Positions 7,542-13,776 of a stretch of 20,551 nt of DNA are shown here, one piece after another. Position 1 is the first letter of the stretch. Each line of letters starts with the position of its first letter. A program made the translations under genes and the position numbers. Location: the NCBI RefSeq assembly GCF_023230885.1, contig NZ_JALNWM010000029.1:1-20551 (forward strand). Reading direction: 5' to 3'. The notes under the pieces were generated by a model. It was not told where the DNA came from. It ran no database searches and worked only from the letters and a program-made list of their open reading frames with translations. The stretch is from Desulfocurvus sp. (GTDB lineage: Bacteria > Desulfobacterota > Desulfovibrionia > Desulfovibrionales > Desulfovibrionaceae).

Positions 7542-8206
7542 TAGAAACCCAGCTCCTGGTCCACCAGCACGACCTTGACGCGGTTCCTGGGCCAGGAGCG
7601 CTCGGTAATGGACCAGGTGTTGCAGATGCGCTCGGGACTTGCGCAGTCCTCGCAGCGCAGGCTGCGGGTACACGGCGTCTTGCGGCCCAGGCGCATGGCG
7701 TTGACCGGGGCGGCCAGCTCCTTGACGCGGCGCATGGCCTCCTCCAGGATGCCGCCCACCTTGTTGCGCCCGGCCACCACCACCACGAAACGCGGGCCGA
7801 AGGCCAGGGCCGCCACGCGGTTGCCCGTGGCGTCGAGGTTCACCAGCCTGCCGTCGGCGGTGATGGCGTTGGCGCCGGTGAAAAAGATGTCGGCGGTGAG
7901 CGCCTCGCGGCGCACGCGCAAGGACTCGAAGCGCGCCAGCCCCGGGTCGAAGGGATCCAGGGCCGTCAGCCCCGGGGTGGCCTTGACGGCGTCGTAGATG
8001 CCCGTCTCCATGAGGGTCATGGAACCGCCAAAGCCCACGCTGCGGCAGTTCTCCTCGTCCATGAGCCGCACCAGGATATCCTTTTCCACCAGGGCCCGGG
8101 CCGCTGCGGCCCCGGACACCAGGTAGGCGTCGAAACCGTTGCGCGCCAGGGCCTTCTTGGCCTGTTGCAGGCGTCCTTCGCGGTAGGCGGCCAGGGGATT
8201 GTCCAT
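7541..8206 (-). CDS. LUD-domain protein (lactate-utilisation LutC/YkgG-like family)
   Basis: 221 residues of the LUD family, related to the LutC/YkgG proteins that take part in lactate oxidation and to other LUD proteins of unknown role. Family motifs are clear: GFGGSMTLMETGIYD at 58-72, FFTGANAITADGRLVNLD at 108-125, GNRVAALAFGPRFVVVVAGRNKV at 128-150 (shown here only as a location with its key residues G128, N129, R130, G145, R146, N147). The C-terminal tail has C179, C185, C188 and C195 in a C-x5-C-x2-C-x6-C pattern that could bind a metal. The ATG at 8206 is preceded by GGAGG with 4-nt spacing. Longer in-frame extensions upstream are low-complexity and Arg/Pro/Gly-rich, so I rejected them. 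No lutA or lutB gene is present, so the partner and substrate remain open. It is transcribed toward the signalling operon and away from rpmH. Confidence 0.88.
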   Translation of the reverse strand: MDNPLAAYREGRLQQAKKALARNGFDAYLVSGAAAARALVEKDILVRLMDEENCRSVGFGGSMTLMETGIYDAVKATPGLTALDPFDPGLARFESLRVRREALTADIFFTGANAITADGRLVNLDATGNRVAALAFGPRFVVVVAGRNKVGGILEEAMRRVKELAAPVNAMRLGRKTPCTRSLRCEDCASPERICNTWSITERSWPRNRVKVVLVDQELGF

Positions 8207-8248
8207 GGGTCCTCCGGGGCTGGGGGTCGGGGCGGGGCCTCGCCTCCA

Positions 8249-8277
8249 GCACTGCCAAACCGGGCCGCCGCGGTCAA
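8249..8277 (-). promoter_or_regulatory. Possible promoter of the LUD-domain gene
   Basis: On the - strand a TTGACC -35 element (8272-8277) is followed, after a 17-nt spacer, by a poor -10 hexamer CAGTGC (8249-8254). The position fits the LUD gene start at 8206, but the -10 match is weak. Confidence 0.3.
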
Positions 8278-8642
8278 GGCGCCGCGAAGCGCCGGGGCGC
8301 GCGCCCGGGCGCGGGAGCAGGTCGGCCGGGGCGCGCGCCCGCGGCCCGTTTCCCCCGGGGGGATGCCCGGACGCAGACCGCCAAGCAGAGAGACAGAGGC
8401 GCGACCAGCTACGAGACGCGCCCGGGCGCGGGGCAGGCCCTTCCGCGGCCAGGGCCGCCCGCCCCCCGCGTCCGCGCCCGCGCCCGGCTCGGGGGGCTTG
8501 ACTTCCCTCGCCACCTGGGGCAGTTAGTCCGCCCGCGAGGGAACCGTCCGGGGCGCGCCGAGGTGCGCCCCGCGCGTTTCCCGGCGCGGCGGCGCGGGGC
8601 CGCGCGAGCCCGCCCGGACGCCCTGCCTGCGGACCTGACATC
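8278..8642. other. Gene-free GC-rich divergent intergenic stretch with hairpins
   Basis: About 365 bp between the LUD gene and rpmH promoters without a credible reading frame. It contains several small inverted repeats: CCCTCGC (8505-8511) with GCGAGGG (8535-8541), GGGGCGC (8550-8556) with GCGCCCC (8565-8571), and GCGCGGC (8584-8590) with GCCGCGC (8599-8605). A TTGACT at 8500-8505 could be a -35 element, but it has no convincing -10. The composition alone makes hairpins likely, so I do not call an RNA gene. Confidence 0.5.
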
Positions 8643-8670
8643 TTGACAGGCCCGGGGCGAGGGGTTAATT
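8643..8670 (+). promoter_or_regulatory. Putative sigma-70-type promoter of the rpmH cluster
   Basis: A perfect TTGACA -35 element at 8643-8648 is followed by an AT-rich patch, TTAATT at 8665-8670 (16-nt spacer), in an otherwise GC-rich stretch. A start of transcription near 8677 would leave a leader of about 30 nt with the AAGGAG site before the rpmH ATG. The position is what one expects for a strong ribosomal-protein promoter. The -10 match is only moderate. Confidence 0.65.
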
Positions 8671-8706
8671 ACTCGCGTTTACGACCACCCCAAGGAGAAT
8701 ACAGCC

Positions 8707-8844
8707 ATGAGCAAGAGAACATACCAGCCCAGCAAGCTGCGCCGCAAAAGGACCCACGGCTTCCTGGTCCGTTCCCGCACCAAGAACGGCCGCGCCGTGC
8801 TGCGCCGCCGTCGCGCCAAGGGACGCAAGAGATTAGCGGTCTAG
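8707..8844 (+). CDS. rpmH: 50S ribosomal protein L34
   Basis: 45-residue bacterial ribosomal protein L34, a small basic protein of the large ribosomal subunit. The sequence MSKRTYQPSKLRRKRTHGF and the ending RRRRAKGRKRLAV are diagnostic, and the length matches the family (44-46). AAGGAG at 8692-8697 lies 9 nt before the ATG, and a TTGACA promoter lies just upstream. It opens the rpmH-rnpA-yidD-yidC-jag cluster, an order conserved across many bacteria. Its 3' end overlaps the likely start of rnpA by 13 bp in another frame, so RNase P protein production is probably coupled to L34 translation. There is one extra residue (Ser2) relative to many homologues, which is not functionally notable. Confidence 0.97.
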   Translation: MSKRTYQPSKLRRKRTHGFLVRSRTKNGRAVLRRRRAKGRKRLAV

Positions 8845-9251
8845 CCTTTCCGCGCCGACACCGCCTGCTGCACCGCTCCCAGTTCCTTGCGTGCTATGAC
8901 CGGGGCAGGAAGTATTTCTCCAGGCGCTTCATTCTTTTCGCGCTTCACGACGCCACGCCCGGCGCCCACTGGCGCCTGGGCGTGGCCGTAAGCCGGAAGC
9001 TGGGCCCGGCGGTGTCGCGCAACCGCATCAAGAGGCTGCTGCGCGAATTCTTCCGCCTGCACCAGCTGAGCCTGCCCGCAGGCGTGGACTTCGTCGTCGT
9101 CCCCAAGCGTCATGTGGACGCCGGAACACTGGGCCTCGCCGACGTGGAACGCGAGCTCGCCGACCTGGTGGCCAAAGTCCGTCAGGCCCCGGCCCCCGGG
9201 GCGGCGCCCCGGTGCGGCCGGGACGCCCAGCCCGCCCAGCCCGACAGATGA
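8832..9251 (+). CDS. rnpA: Ribonuclease P protein component
   Basis: Protein subunit of RNase P, which helps the catalytic RNA remove 5' leaders from tRNA precursors. The family's RNA-binding signature is intact: SRNRIKRLLREFFR at about 62-75, preceded by LGVAVSRKLG. The homologous region begins with LAFPRRHRLLHRSQF, as usual for RnpA. No ATG, GTG or TTG lies at that position. I chose ATT at 8832 because AAGGGA (8818-8823) sits 8 nt upstream, giving 139 residues with a normal N-terminus. The frame is open through all of rpmH back to a TTG at 8643, but that TTG is inside the -35 promoter element and would add a non-conserved 63-residue extension. The C-terminal 20 residues are a Pro/Ala-rich tail. 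The gene identity is secure; the start is not. Confidence 0.9.
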   Translation: MSGLAFPRRHRLLHRSQFLACYDRGRKYFSRRFILFALHDATPGAHWRLGVAVSRKLGPAVSRNRIKRLLREFFRLHQLSLPAGVDFVVVPKRHVDAGTLGLADVERELADLVAKVRQAPAPGAAPRCGRDAQPAQPDR

Positions 9252-9261
9252 GGCCAAGACC

Positions 9262-9537
9262 ATGCGCACCATACTCATCGCCCTCATCCGCCTCTACCAG
9301 CGCGCCGTCTCGCCCCTGTTCCCGCCCTCGTGCCGGTTCCTGCCCACCTGCTCGGCCTACGCCGCCGAAGCCGTCGCCGTGCATGGCGCCCTGAAGGGCT
9401 CCCTGCTGGCCCTGCGGCGCATCCTGCGCTGCCACCCGCTGTGCCGGGGCGGGCTCGACCCCGTCCCCCCGAAATCACCGGGCCGCAAGCCCGAACAACG
9501 CCGCTCGCCCCTCGCGACAGGAAGCCATCATGGATAA
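9262..9537 (+). CDS. yidD: Membrane protein insertion efficiency factor YidD
   Basis: 91-residue small basic protein of the YidD (DUF37) family, which associates with the inner face of the membrane and aids insertion of membrane proteins together with YidC. Diagnostic motifs are LYQRAVSPLFPPSCRFLPTCS at the N-terminal third (cysteines C24 and C30), then GSLLALRRILRCHPLCRGG (C57 and C61) and the DPVP end of the core. Residues after about 70 form a variable basic tail. The ATG at 9262 follows the rnpA stop by 10 bp with TGAGG upstream, and its 3' end overlaps the yidC start by 8 bp, giving tight translational coupling in the cluster. Confidence 0.93.
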   Translation: MRTILIALIRLYQRAVSPLFPPSCRFLPTCSAYAAEAVAVHGALKGSLLALRRILRCHPLCRGGLDPVPPKSPGRKPEQRRSPLATGSHHG

Positions 9538-11152
9538 CGACAACACCAAACGCACGCTCCTGGCCGTCGTCCTCTCCACCATAGTGATCGTGGCCTGGGG
9601 CTACTTCTTCCAGCCGCAGCCGCAGCCCCAGCCCGCCCAGGAGCAGGCCGCCACGGCCCAGCCCAGCCCCTCGGCCCAGGTGGACGCCGCCATCCCCGGC
9701 GAGCCCGCACCCGTGGCCCCGGCCCCGGCCTTCGCCCCCAGCGCCGGGCGCGACGTGGTGGTCGACACCCCGCTCTACCGCGCGGTCTTCAACTCCGCGG
9801 GCGGCATCCTGACTTCCTTCGAGCTGAAGCAGCACACCGATTCCATCGCCGCCGACGCGCGGCCCGTGAACCTCATCGCGCCCCAGGCCGTGGGCGTCGG
9901 CCCCCTGGGGCTGCTCTGGCAGGACCAGGGCACCTGGCGCGCCGAGTCCAGCCAGTGGGCCGCGCCCGCCACCGAGGCGCTGAACGTGGGCGACCAGGGC
10001 GCCGAGCTGACCTTCCAGGGCTCCTTCGGCGGCCTGGCCATCACCCGCCACCTGCGCTTCGCCCCCGACACCTACCTCATCGAGGAGGTCGTCACCCTGG
10101 CCAACACCACGGGCGCGCCCATCGACGGCCGCCTGGGCTTCAACATCGGCGTGGCGCCGCTCACCGCCAAGGACGACAACTACAACCCCACCCGCGTCTC
10201 CTTCCTCGACGCCAAGGGCGTGGATGACGAGTCCGACCGCGAGGACCTGGCCGCCGGGCTGCGCCGGGCCGACGGCGTGAAGTGGGGCGCCATCCAGAGC
10301 AACTACTTCACCGTGGCCCTGGCCCCCGAAGACGGCGACCTGACCCTCAAGAGCAAGTTCACCGGCGACCTGTTCCGCATGGTGGTGGACAAGGACGGCG
10401 TGAGCATCGCCCCGGGCACCAGCCGCGAAGTGAAGGCCAGCTACTACCTGGGCCCGGTCATGTCCAAGTACCTGAGCCAGGCGCCCCACGGCCTGGACTC
10501 CCTGGTAACCTACGGCTTCTTCGACATCATCTCCGTCCCGCTCATGAAGGGCCTGCTCTACATCCACTCCGTGGTGGGCAACTGGGGCGTGGCCATCATC
10601 ATCCTGACCATCATCATCAAGCTCGCGTTCTGGCCGCTGTCGCAAAAAAGCTACCAGTCCATGAACAAGATGAAGAAGATCCAGCCGCTGATGGCCAAGG
10701 TCCGCGAGCAGTACAAGGACGACCGCCAGAAGATGAACGAGGAGATGATGCGGCTGTACAAGACCTACAAGGTCAACCCGGCGGGCGGCTGCCTGCCCAT
10801 GCTGCTGCAGATCCCCGTTTTCCTGGCGCTGTACCAGGCGCTCCTGGGCGCCGTGGAGCTGCGCCACGCGGCCTTCATCCCGCACCTGCCCTTCACCGAT
10901 CTGGTCTGGCTGGCCGACCTGTCGGCCAAGGATCCGTTCTACATCACTCCGCTGGTCATGGGCGCCACCATGTTCCTGCAACAGAAGATGACCCCGGCCC
11001 CGGGCGACCCGACCCAGGCCAAAATCATGCTCTTCATGCCGGTCATCTTCACCTTCATGTTCCTGAACTTCCCTTCGGGACTGGTGGTCTACTGGCTGGT
11101 CAACAACGTCCTGTCCATCGCCCAGCAATGGTGGCTGCTGCGCAAGGCCTAG
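9530..11152 (+). CDS. yidC: Membrane protein insertase YidC
   Basis: 540-residue Oxa1/YidC insertase of the inner membrane, Gram-negative type. An N-terminal signal-anchor helix (about 8-26) is followed by a Pro/Gln/Ala-rich linker to about 70, a large periplasmic P1 domain (about 70-320), and the conserved five-helix core from about 330: VVGNWGVAIIILTIIIK, the coiled-coil cytoplasmic hairpin with MNKMKKIQPLMAKVREQYKD, NPAGGCLPMLLQIPVFLALY at 416-435, VELRHAAF, and the end FPSGLVVYWLVNN. The position that in E. coli carries the groove Arg of the first core helix is Lys here (K364 in IIIKLAFWPL), a substitution of like charge. It overlaps yidD by 8 bp. The stop is followed by about 60 bp and then jag. 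Confidence 0.96.
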   Translation: MDNDNTKRTLLAVVLSTIVIVAWGYFFQPQPQPQPAQEQAATAQPSPSAQVDAAIPGEPAPVAPAPAFAPSAGRDVVVDTPLYRAVFNSAGGILTSFELKQHTDSIAADARPVNLIAPQAVGVGPLGLLWQDQGTWRAESSQWAAPATEALNVGDQGAELTFQGSFGGLAITRHLRFAPDTYLIEEVVTLANTTGAPIDGRLGFNIGVAPLTAKDDNYNPTRVSFLDAKGVDDESDREDLAAGLRRADGVKWGAIQSNYFTVALAPEDGDLTLKSKFTGDLFRMVVDKDGVSIAPGTSREVKASYYLGPVMSKYLSQAPHGLDSLVTYGFFDIISVPLMKGLLYIHSVVGNWGVAIIILTIIIKLAFWPLSQKSYQSMNKMKKIQPLMAKVREQYKDDRQKMNEEMMRLYKTYKVNPAGGCLPMLLQIPVFLALYQALLGAVELRHAAFIPHLPFTDLVWLADLSAKDPFYITPLVMGATMFLQQKMTPAPGDPTQAKIMLFMPVIFTFMFLNFPSGLVVYWLVNNVLSIAQQWWLLRKA

Positions 11153-11211
11153 CCCGGCCCGCACCGGCCGCGCGGCACGCTCCCCGCGCCCGGCATCCAT
11201 AAGGAGTATCA

Positions 11212-12243
11212 ATGACCCGCTTCACGGAGTTCACAGGGAAAACCCTGGATGAAGCCATAGAGAACGCCCTGGGCGCCTTCGGCGTGCCGCGCGAAAAGCT
11301 GGAGATCGAAATCGTCTCGGGAGGCTCCAACGGCATCTTCGGGCTGATGAGCAAAAAGGCCGTGGTCAAGGCCCGGCTGCGCCCCCGGCTGGCCGACGCG
11401 CCACTGGGCCCCGGCCCGGCCCCCGGAAACCGGACCCAGGAGCCCCCCCAGGCCGGGGCCGCCGAATCCGGAGCCGCCAAGCCCGAGGCTGCCGAATCCG
11501 GAGCCGCCGCGCCCGAGGCCCTCACGTCCGGGGCCGCCGAACCCGGAACCGTGCAGGCCGCCGCGCCCCGGCCCGGGGCCCGCGCGCCCCGGCCCGGGGC
11601 CGCGCAGCCCGAGGCCCCCGCGGCTCCCGAGGCGCCGCGCGCCCAGGCGCCCGCCCCGGCCCCCGGCGAGCCCGCCGCAGCCTTCGACGACCACGGCGAC
11701 GAGGACGACCTCGACGAGGCCCCCGAGGACGCCCCGCGCGCGGCTGGCGCCGACGAGCCGGACACCGCGACCCTGGCCGCCGTGGTCCGCGAGGTGGTCC
11801 ACAACGTGCTCACGCCCATCATCGGCCCCACCCAGCTGGAGGTCGAGGCCGAGCCCGGGCGCGTGAAGGTGCTCATCCGCGACGAGGAGAACTCCGGGCT
11901 GATCATCGGCCGCGAGGGCCAGACCATCGCCGCCCTGCAATACATCGTCAACCGCATCGTGGCCCGCAGGCTGCCCACCACCGCCCGCGTGCACCTCGAC
12001 GCGGGCGACTACCGCCAGCGCCAGGACGACAACCTCCAGCGTATGGCCATGTACCTCGCCGACAAGGCCAAGAACCAGAACCGCACCCAGAGCACCAAGC
12101 CCCTGTCATCCTACCACCGCAGGCTGGTGCACCTGGCCCTGCAACACGACGAGGGCATCGTCACCTCCTCCAAGGGCGACGGCCCCCTCAAGCGCGTACT
12201 CATCCATCCCCGCCGCAACGGCGGCGGCCAGCGCCGCGCCTGA
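11212..12243 (+). CDS. jag: Jag/KhpB-family RNA-binding protein (Jag_N, KH, R3H)
   Basis: 343-residue cytoplasmic RNA-binding protein of the Jag (SpoIIIJ-associated, KhpB) family, normally encoded next to yidC. The N-terminal Jag_N domain (1-57) contains FTGKTLDEAIENAL and GGSNGIFGLMSKKA. Residues about 60-158 are a long Ala/Pro/Gly linker built partly from tandem repeats, followed by an acidic patch (159-175). The KH domain (about 205-262) has the RNA-contact loop GREG at 233-236, and the R3H domain (about 265-335) has the characteristic YHRRLVHLAL segment. AAGGAG at 11201-11206 fits the ATG. In many genomes mnmE follows jag; here the next gene is the convergent aroC, so the cluster ends at jag. 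Confidence 0.94.
   Translation: MTRFTEFTGKTLDEAIENALGAFGVPREKLEIEIVSGGSNGIFGLMSKKAVVKARLRPRLADAPLGPGPAPGNRTQEPPQAGAAESGAAKPEAAESGAAAPEALTSGAAEPGTVQAAAPRPGARAPRPGAAQPEAPAAPEAPRAQAPAPAPGEPAAAFDDHGDEDDLDEAPEDAPRAAGADEPDTATLAAVVREVVHNVLTPIIGPTQLEVEAEPGRVKVLIRDEENSGLIIGREGQTIAALQYIVNRIVARRLPTTARVHLDAGDYRQRQDDNLQRMAMYLADKAKNQNRTQSTKPLSSYHRRLVHLALQHDEGIVTSSKGDGPLKRVLIHPRRNGGGQRRA
11461..11538 (+). repeat. 30-bp tandem repeat inside the jag linker
   Basis: Two near-identical 30-bp units (11461-11490 and 11491-11520), each starting GCCGAATCCGGAGCCGCC, plus a degraded third copy from 11521, encode the AAESGAA-type repeat of the linker. A second short repeat of period 21 (about 11562-11601, CGCGCCCCGGCCCGGGGCC twice) lies just downstream. 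The reading frame is kept in both, consistent with in-frame slippage in a flexible linker. Confidence 0.8.
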
Positions 12244-12273
12244 TCCCTCCCGGCGCGCCAACCCGCCCCTGCC

Positions 12274-12331
12274 GGGCCGCAAGACGAACGGGCAGGCACG
12301 AAACCGTGCCTGCCCGTTCGTCTTGCGGCCC
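12274..12331. terminator. Perfect 27-bp hairpin between convergent jag and aroC
   Basis: Arm 12274-12300 and arm 12305-12331 are perfectly complementary over 27 bp with an AAAC loop (12301-12304). It lies 30 bp after the jag stop and about 48 bp from the aroC stop, between convergent genes, so it probably acts as a bidirectional terminator or 3'-end stabiliser. There is no T-run on either strand. Confidence 0.7.
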
Positions 12332-12378
12332 CCGCCCGGCCCCGCCGCACTCGTCACTTTACCGAAATAGCGTGAAAC

Positions 12379-13431
12379 TCAACCCATGCGCTTTTGCAGC
12401 AGCCACATGTCCGCCAGGGTCAGCAGGACCATGGCCCGCAACACCGGGTTGATGCGCGCAATGGCCGCCACGTCGTGCCGCCCGCCCACGCGCAGCCGCG
12501 TGGGCAGCCCCTGGTCGGTCAGCGTGTCCTGCTCGCGGGCAATGGACGGGATGGGCTTCACATGCGCGCGCAGCACGATGTCCTGGCCGCTGGAAATGCC
12601 GCCCAGGATGCCCCCGGCGTTGTTGGACGCGAAGCCGCCCGGCACCAGGGGGTCGTTATTGGCGCTGCCCTGGGCGCGGGCCGCCGCGCAGCCCGCGCCG
12701 ACCTCCACCGCCTTCACCGCGCCCACGCCCATGAGCGCGTACGCCAGGCGCGCGTCCAGCTTGTCGAACACCGGCTCGCCCAGGCCCGCAGGCACCCCCC
12801 GGGCCACAAGCTCGACCACGCCGCCGATGCTGTCGCCCGCCTCGCGCGCCGCGCGCACCCGCTCGGCCCACAGCGGCACGACCTCGTCGCACGGCGCGCC
12901 GAACTCGCGCTCCCACGCGCCCCACGGGTCACGCGCCTCGGCCCGCACGCCCCCCAGCTCCACCGTGTACGCCGCCACCGCGACCCCCAGCCCGGACAGC
13001 AGCGCCCCGGCCACCGCCCCGCCCGCAACCCGGCTCACCGTCTCGCGGCCCGAGCTGCGCCCGCCGCCCCGGTAATCCCGCAGCCCGTACTTGGCGTCGT
13101 AGGTCACGTCGGCATGCCCCGGCCGGTACACATGGCCGATCTGCGAATAATCCCGCGAGCGCTGGTCCTCGTTGCGGACCACAAAGCCGATGGGCGTGCC
13201 CGTGGTCCGGCCCTCGAAGACCCCAGACAACAGCTCCACCCGGTCGGCCTCGCGCCGCGCCGTGGAGGCCGCGCCCTGGCCCGGACGGCGCAGATCCACC
13301 TCGCGCTGGATCATCTCCGAGGTCAGGGCCACCCCCGCCGGGCAGCCGTCCACCACGCCGCCCAGGCCCGCGCCGTGCGACTCCCCAAACGTCGTCAACC
13401 GGAATACCGTCCCGAATGTGCTGCCTGTCAT
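12379..13431 (-). CDS. aroC: Chorismate synthase
   Basis: 350-residue last enzyme of the shikimate pathway, which converts 5-enolpyruvylshikimate 3-phosphate to chorismate using reduced FMN. The three family signatures are present: GESHGAGLGGVVDGCPAG at about 16-33, GGGRSSGRETVSRVAGGA at about 122-139, and GGRHDVAAIARINPVLRAM at about 316-334; RPGHAD is also intact. The length is typical. I use the ATG at 13431 because GGAGG lies 5 nt upstream of it. A TTG four codons earlier (13443) overlaps that ribosome site and is less likely. Nearby genes are not aromatic-amino-acid genes. It is divergent from the ychF-like gene, with a large inverted repeat in between. No clear promoter was found for it. 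Confidence 0.97.
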   Translation of the reverse strand: MTGSTFGTVFRLTTFGESHGAGLGGVVDGCPAGVALTSEMIQREVDLRRPGQGAASTARREADRVELLSGVFEGRTTGTPIGFVVRNEDQRSRDYSQIGHVYRPGHADVTYDAKYGLRDYRGGGRSSGRETVSRVAGGAVAGALLSGLGVAVAAYTVELGGVRAEARDPWGAWEREFGAPCDEVVPLWAERVRAAREAGDSIGGVVELVARGVPAGLGEPVFDKLDARLAYALMGVGAVKAVEVGAGCAAARAQGSANNDPLVPGGFASNNAGGILGGISSGQDIVLRAHVKPIPSIAREQDTLTDQGLPTRLRVGGRHDVAAIARINPVLRAMVLLTLADMWLLQKRMG

Positions 13432-13491
13432 GCGCGCCTCCAATCAGCCCCCTACCACACCACCCCCCGCCCCCGCCAGCCCGGTGGGGGG

Positions 13492-13699
13492 GGCGGAAGC
13501 CCGGGGACGGTGCGTACTCCCGGGGACGGATAAGCCTCCGGCGGCTTAAGGGCCGTGGGCCCTTAAGAATCCCATTCGGGGTGGGCGTGGCGGCGCGCCG
13601 CCACGCCCACCCAATGCGGGATTCCCAAGGGACGTGTCCATTGAGCCGCCGGAGGCTCATCAACCCGGAGGATACGCGCACCGTCCCCGGGCCTCCGCC
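13492..13699. repeat. 208-bp imperfect inverted repeat (MITE-like or hairpin element)
   Basis: The element is nearly symmetric about 13595. Its core, 13579-13612, is a perfect 34-bp palindrome reading GGGTGGGCGTGGCGGC to the centre. Outer arms also pair: 13492-13514 with 13677-13699 (one mismatch), AGCCTCCGGCGGCT at 13533-13546 with its complement at 13644-13657, and the GAATCCC (13567-13573) pairing with GGGATTC (13618-13624). A few mismatches and a one-base indel separate these blocks. The left arm also has a direct repeat CCCGGGGACGG at 13500 and 13519. It sits between divergent genes, just upstream of the ychF promoter, so a terminator role does not fit well. No target-site duplication was identified. 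Confidence 0.8.
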
Positions 13700-13715
13700 G
13701 CCCGCCCCTGGCTGG

Positions 13716-13744
13716 TTGGCAGGCGGCGGGAAACAGGGTATTGG
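13716..13744 (+). promoter_or_regulatory. Putative promoter of the ychF-like gene
   Basis: TTGGCA at 13716-13721 (five of six -35 positions) is followed, after exactly 17 nt, by TATTGG at 13739-13744. Transcription would start near 13751, leaving about 25 nt of leader with AAGGAG at 13763-13768 before the ATG at 13777. This also argues against a start at the TTG in the -10 element. Confidence 0.5.
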
Positions 13745-13776
13745 GGCGCCAACGAAACGAGCAAGGAGTACAAGCG

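Noticed and set aside
8643..8831. N-terminal extension of RnpA from TTG 8643
   Set aside because: The TTG lies in the TTGACA promoter element, the extension is encoded opposite the constraint of rpmH, and it has no RnpA homology I recognise.
13432..13443. TTG start four codons upstream for aroC
   Set aside because: The codon overlaps the GGAGG ribosome site that serves the ATG at 13431.
13741..13776. TTG start 12 codons upstream for the ychF-like gene
   Set aside because: It lies in the predicted -10 element, and the ATG at 13777 has AAGGAG at good spacing and begins at the conserved N-terminus.
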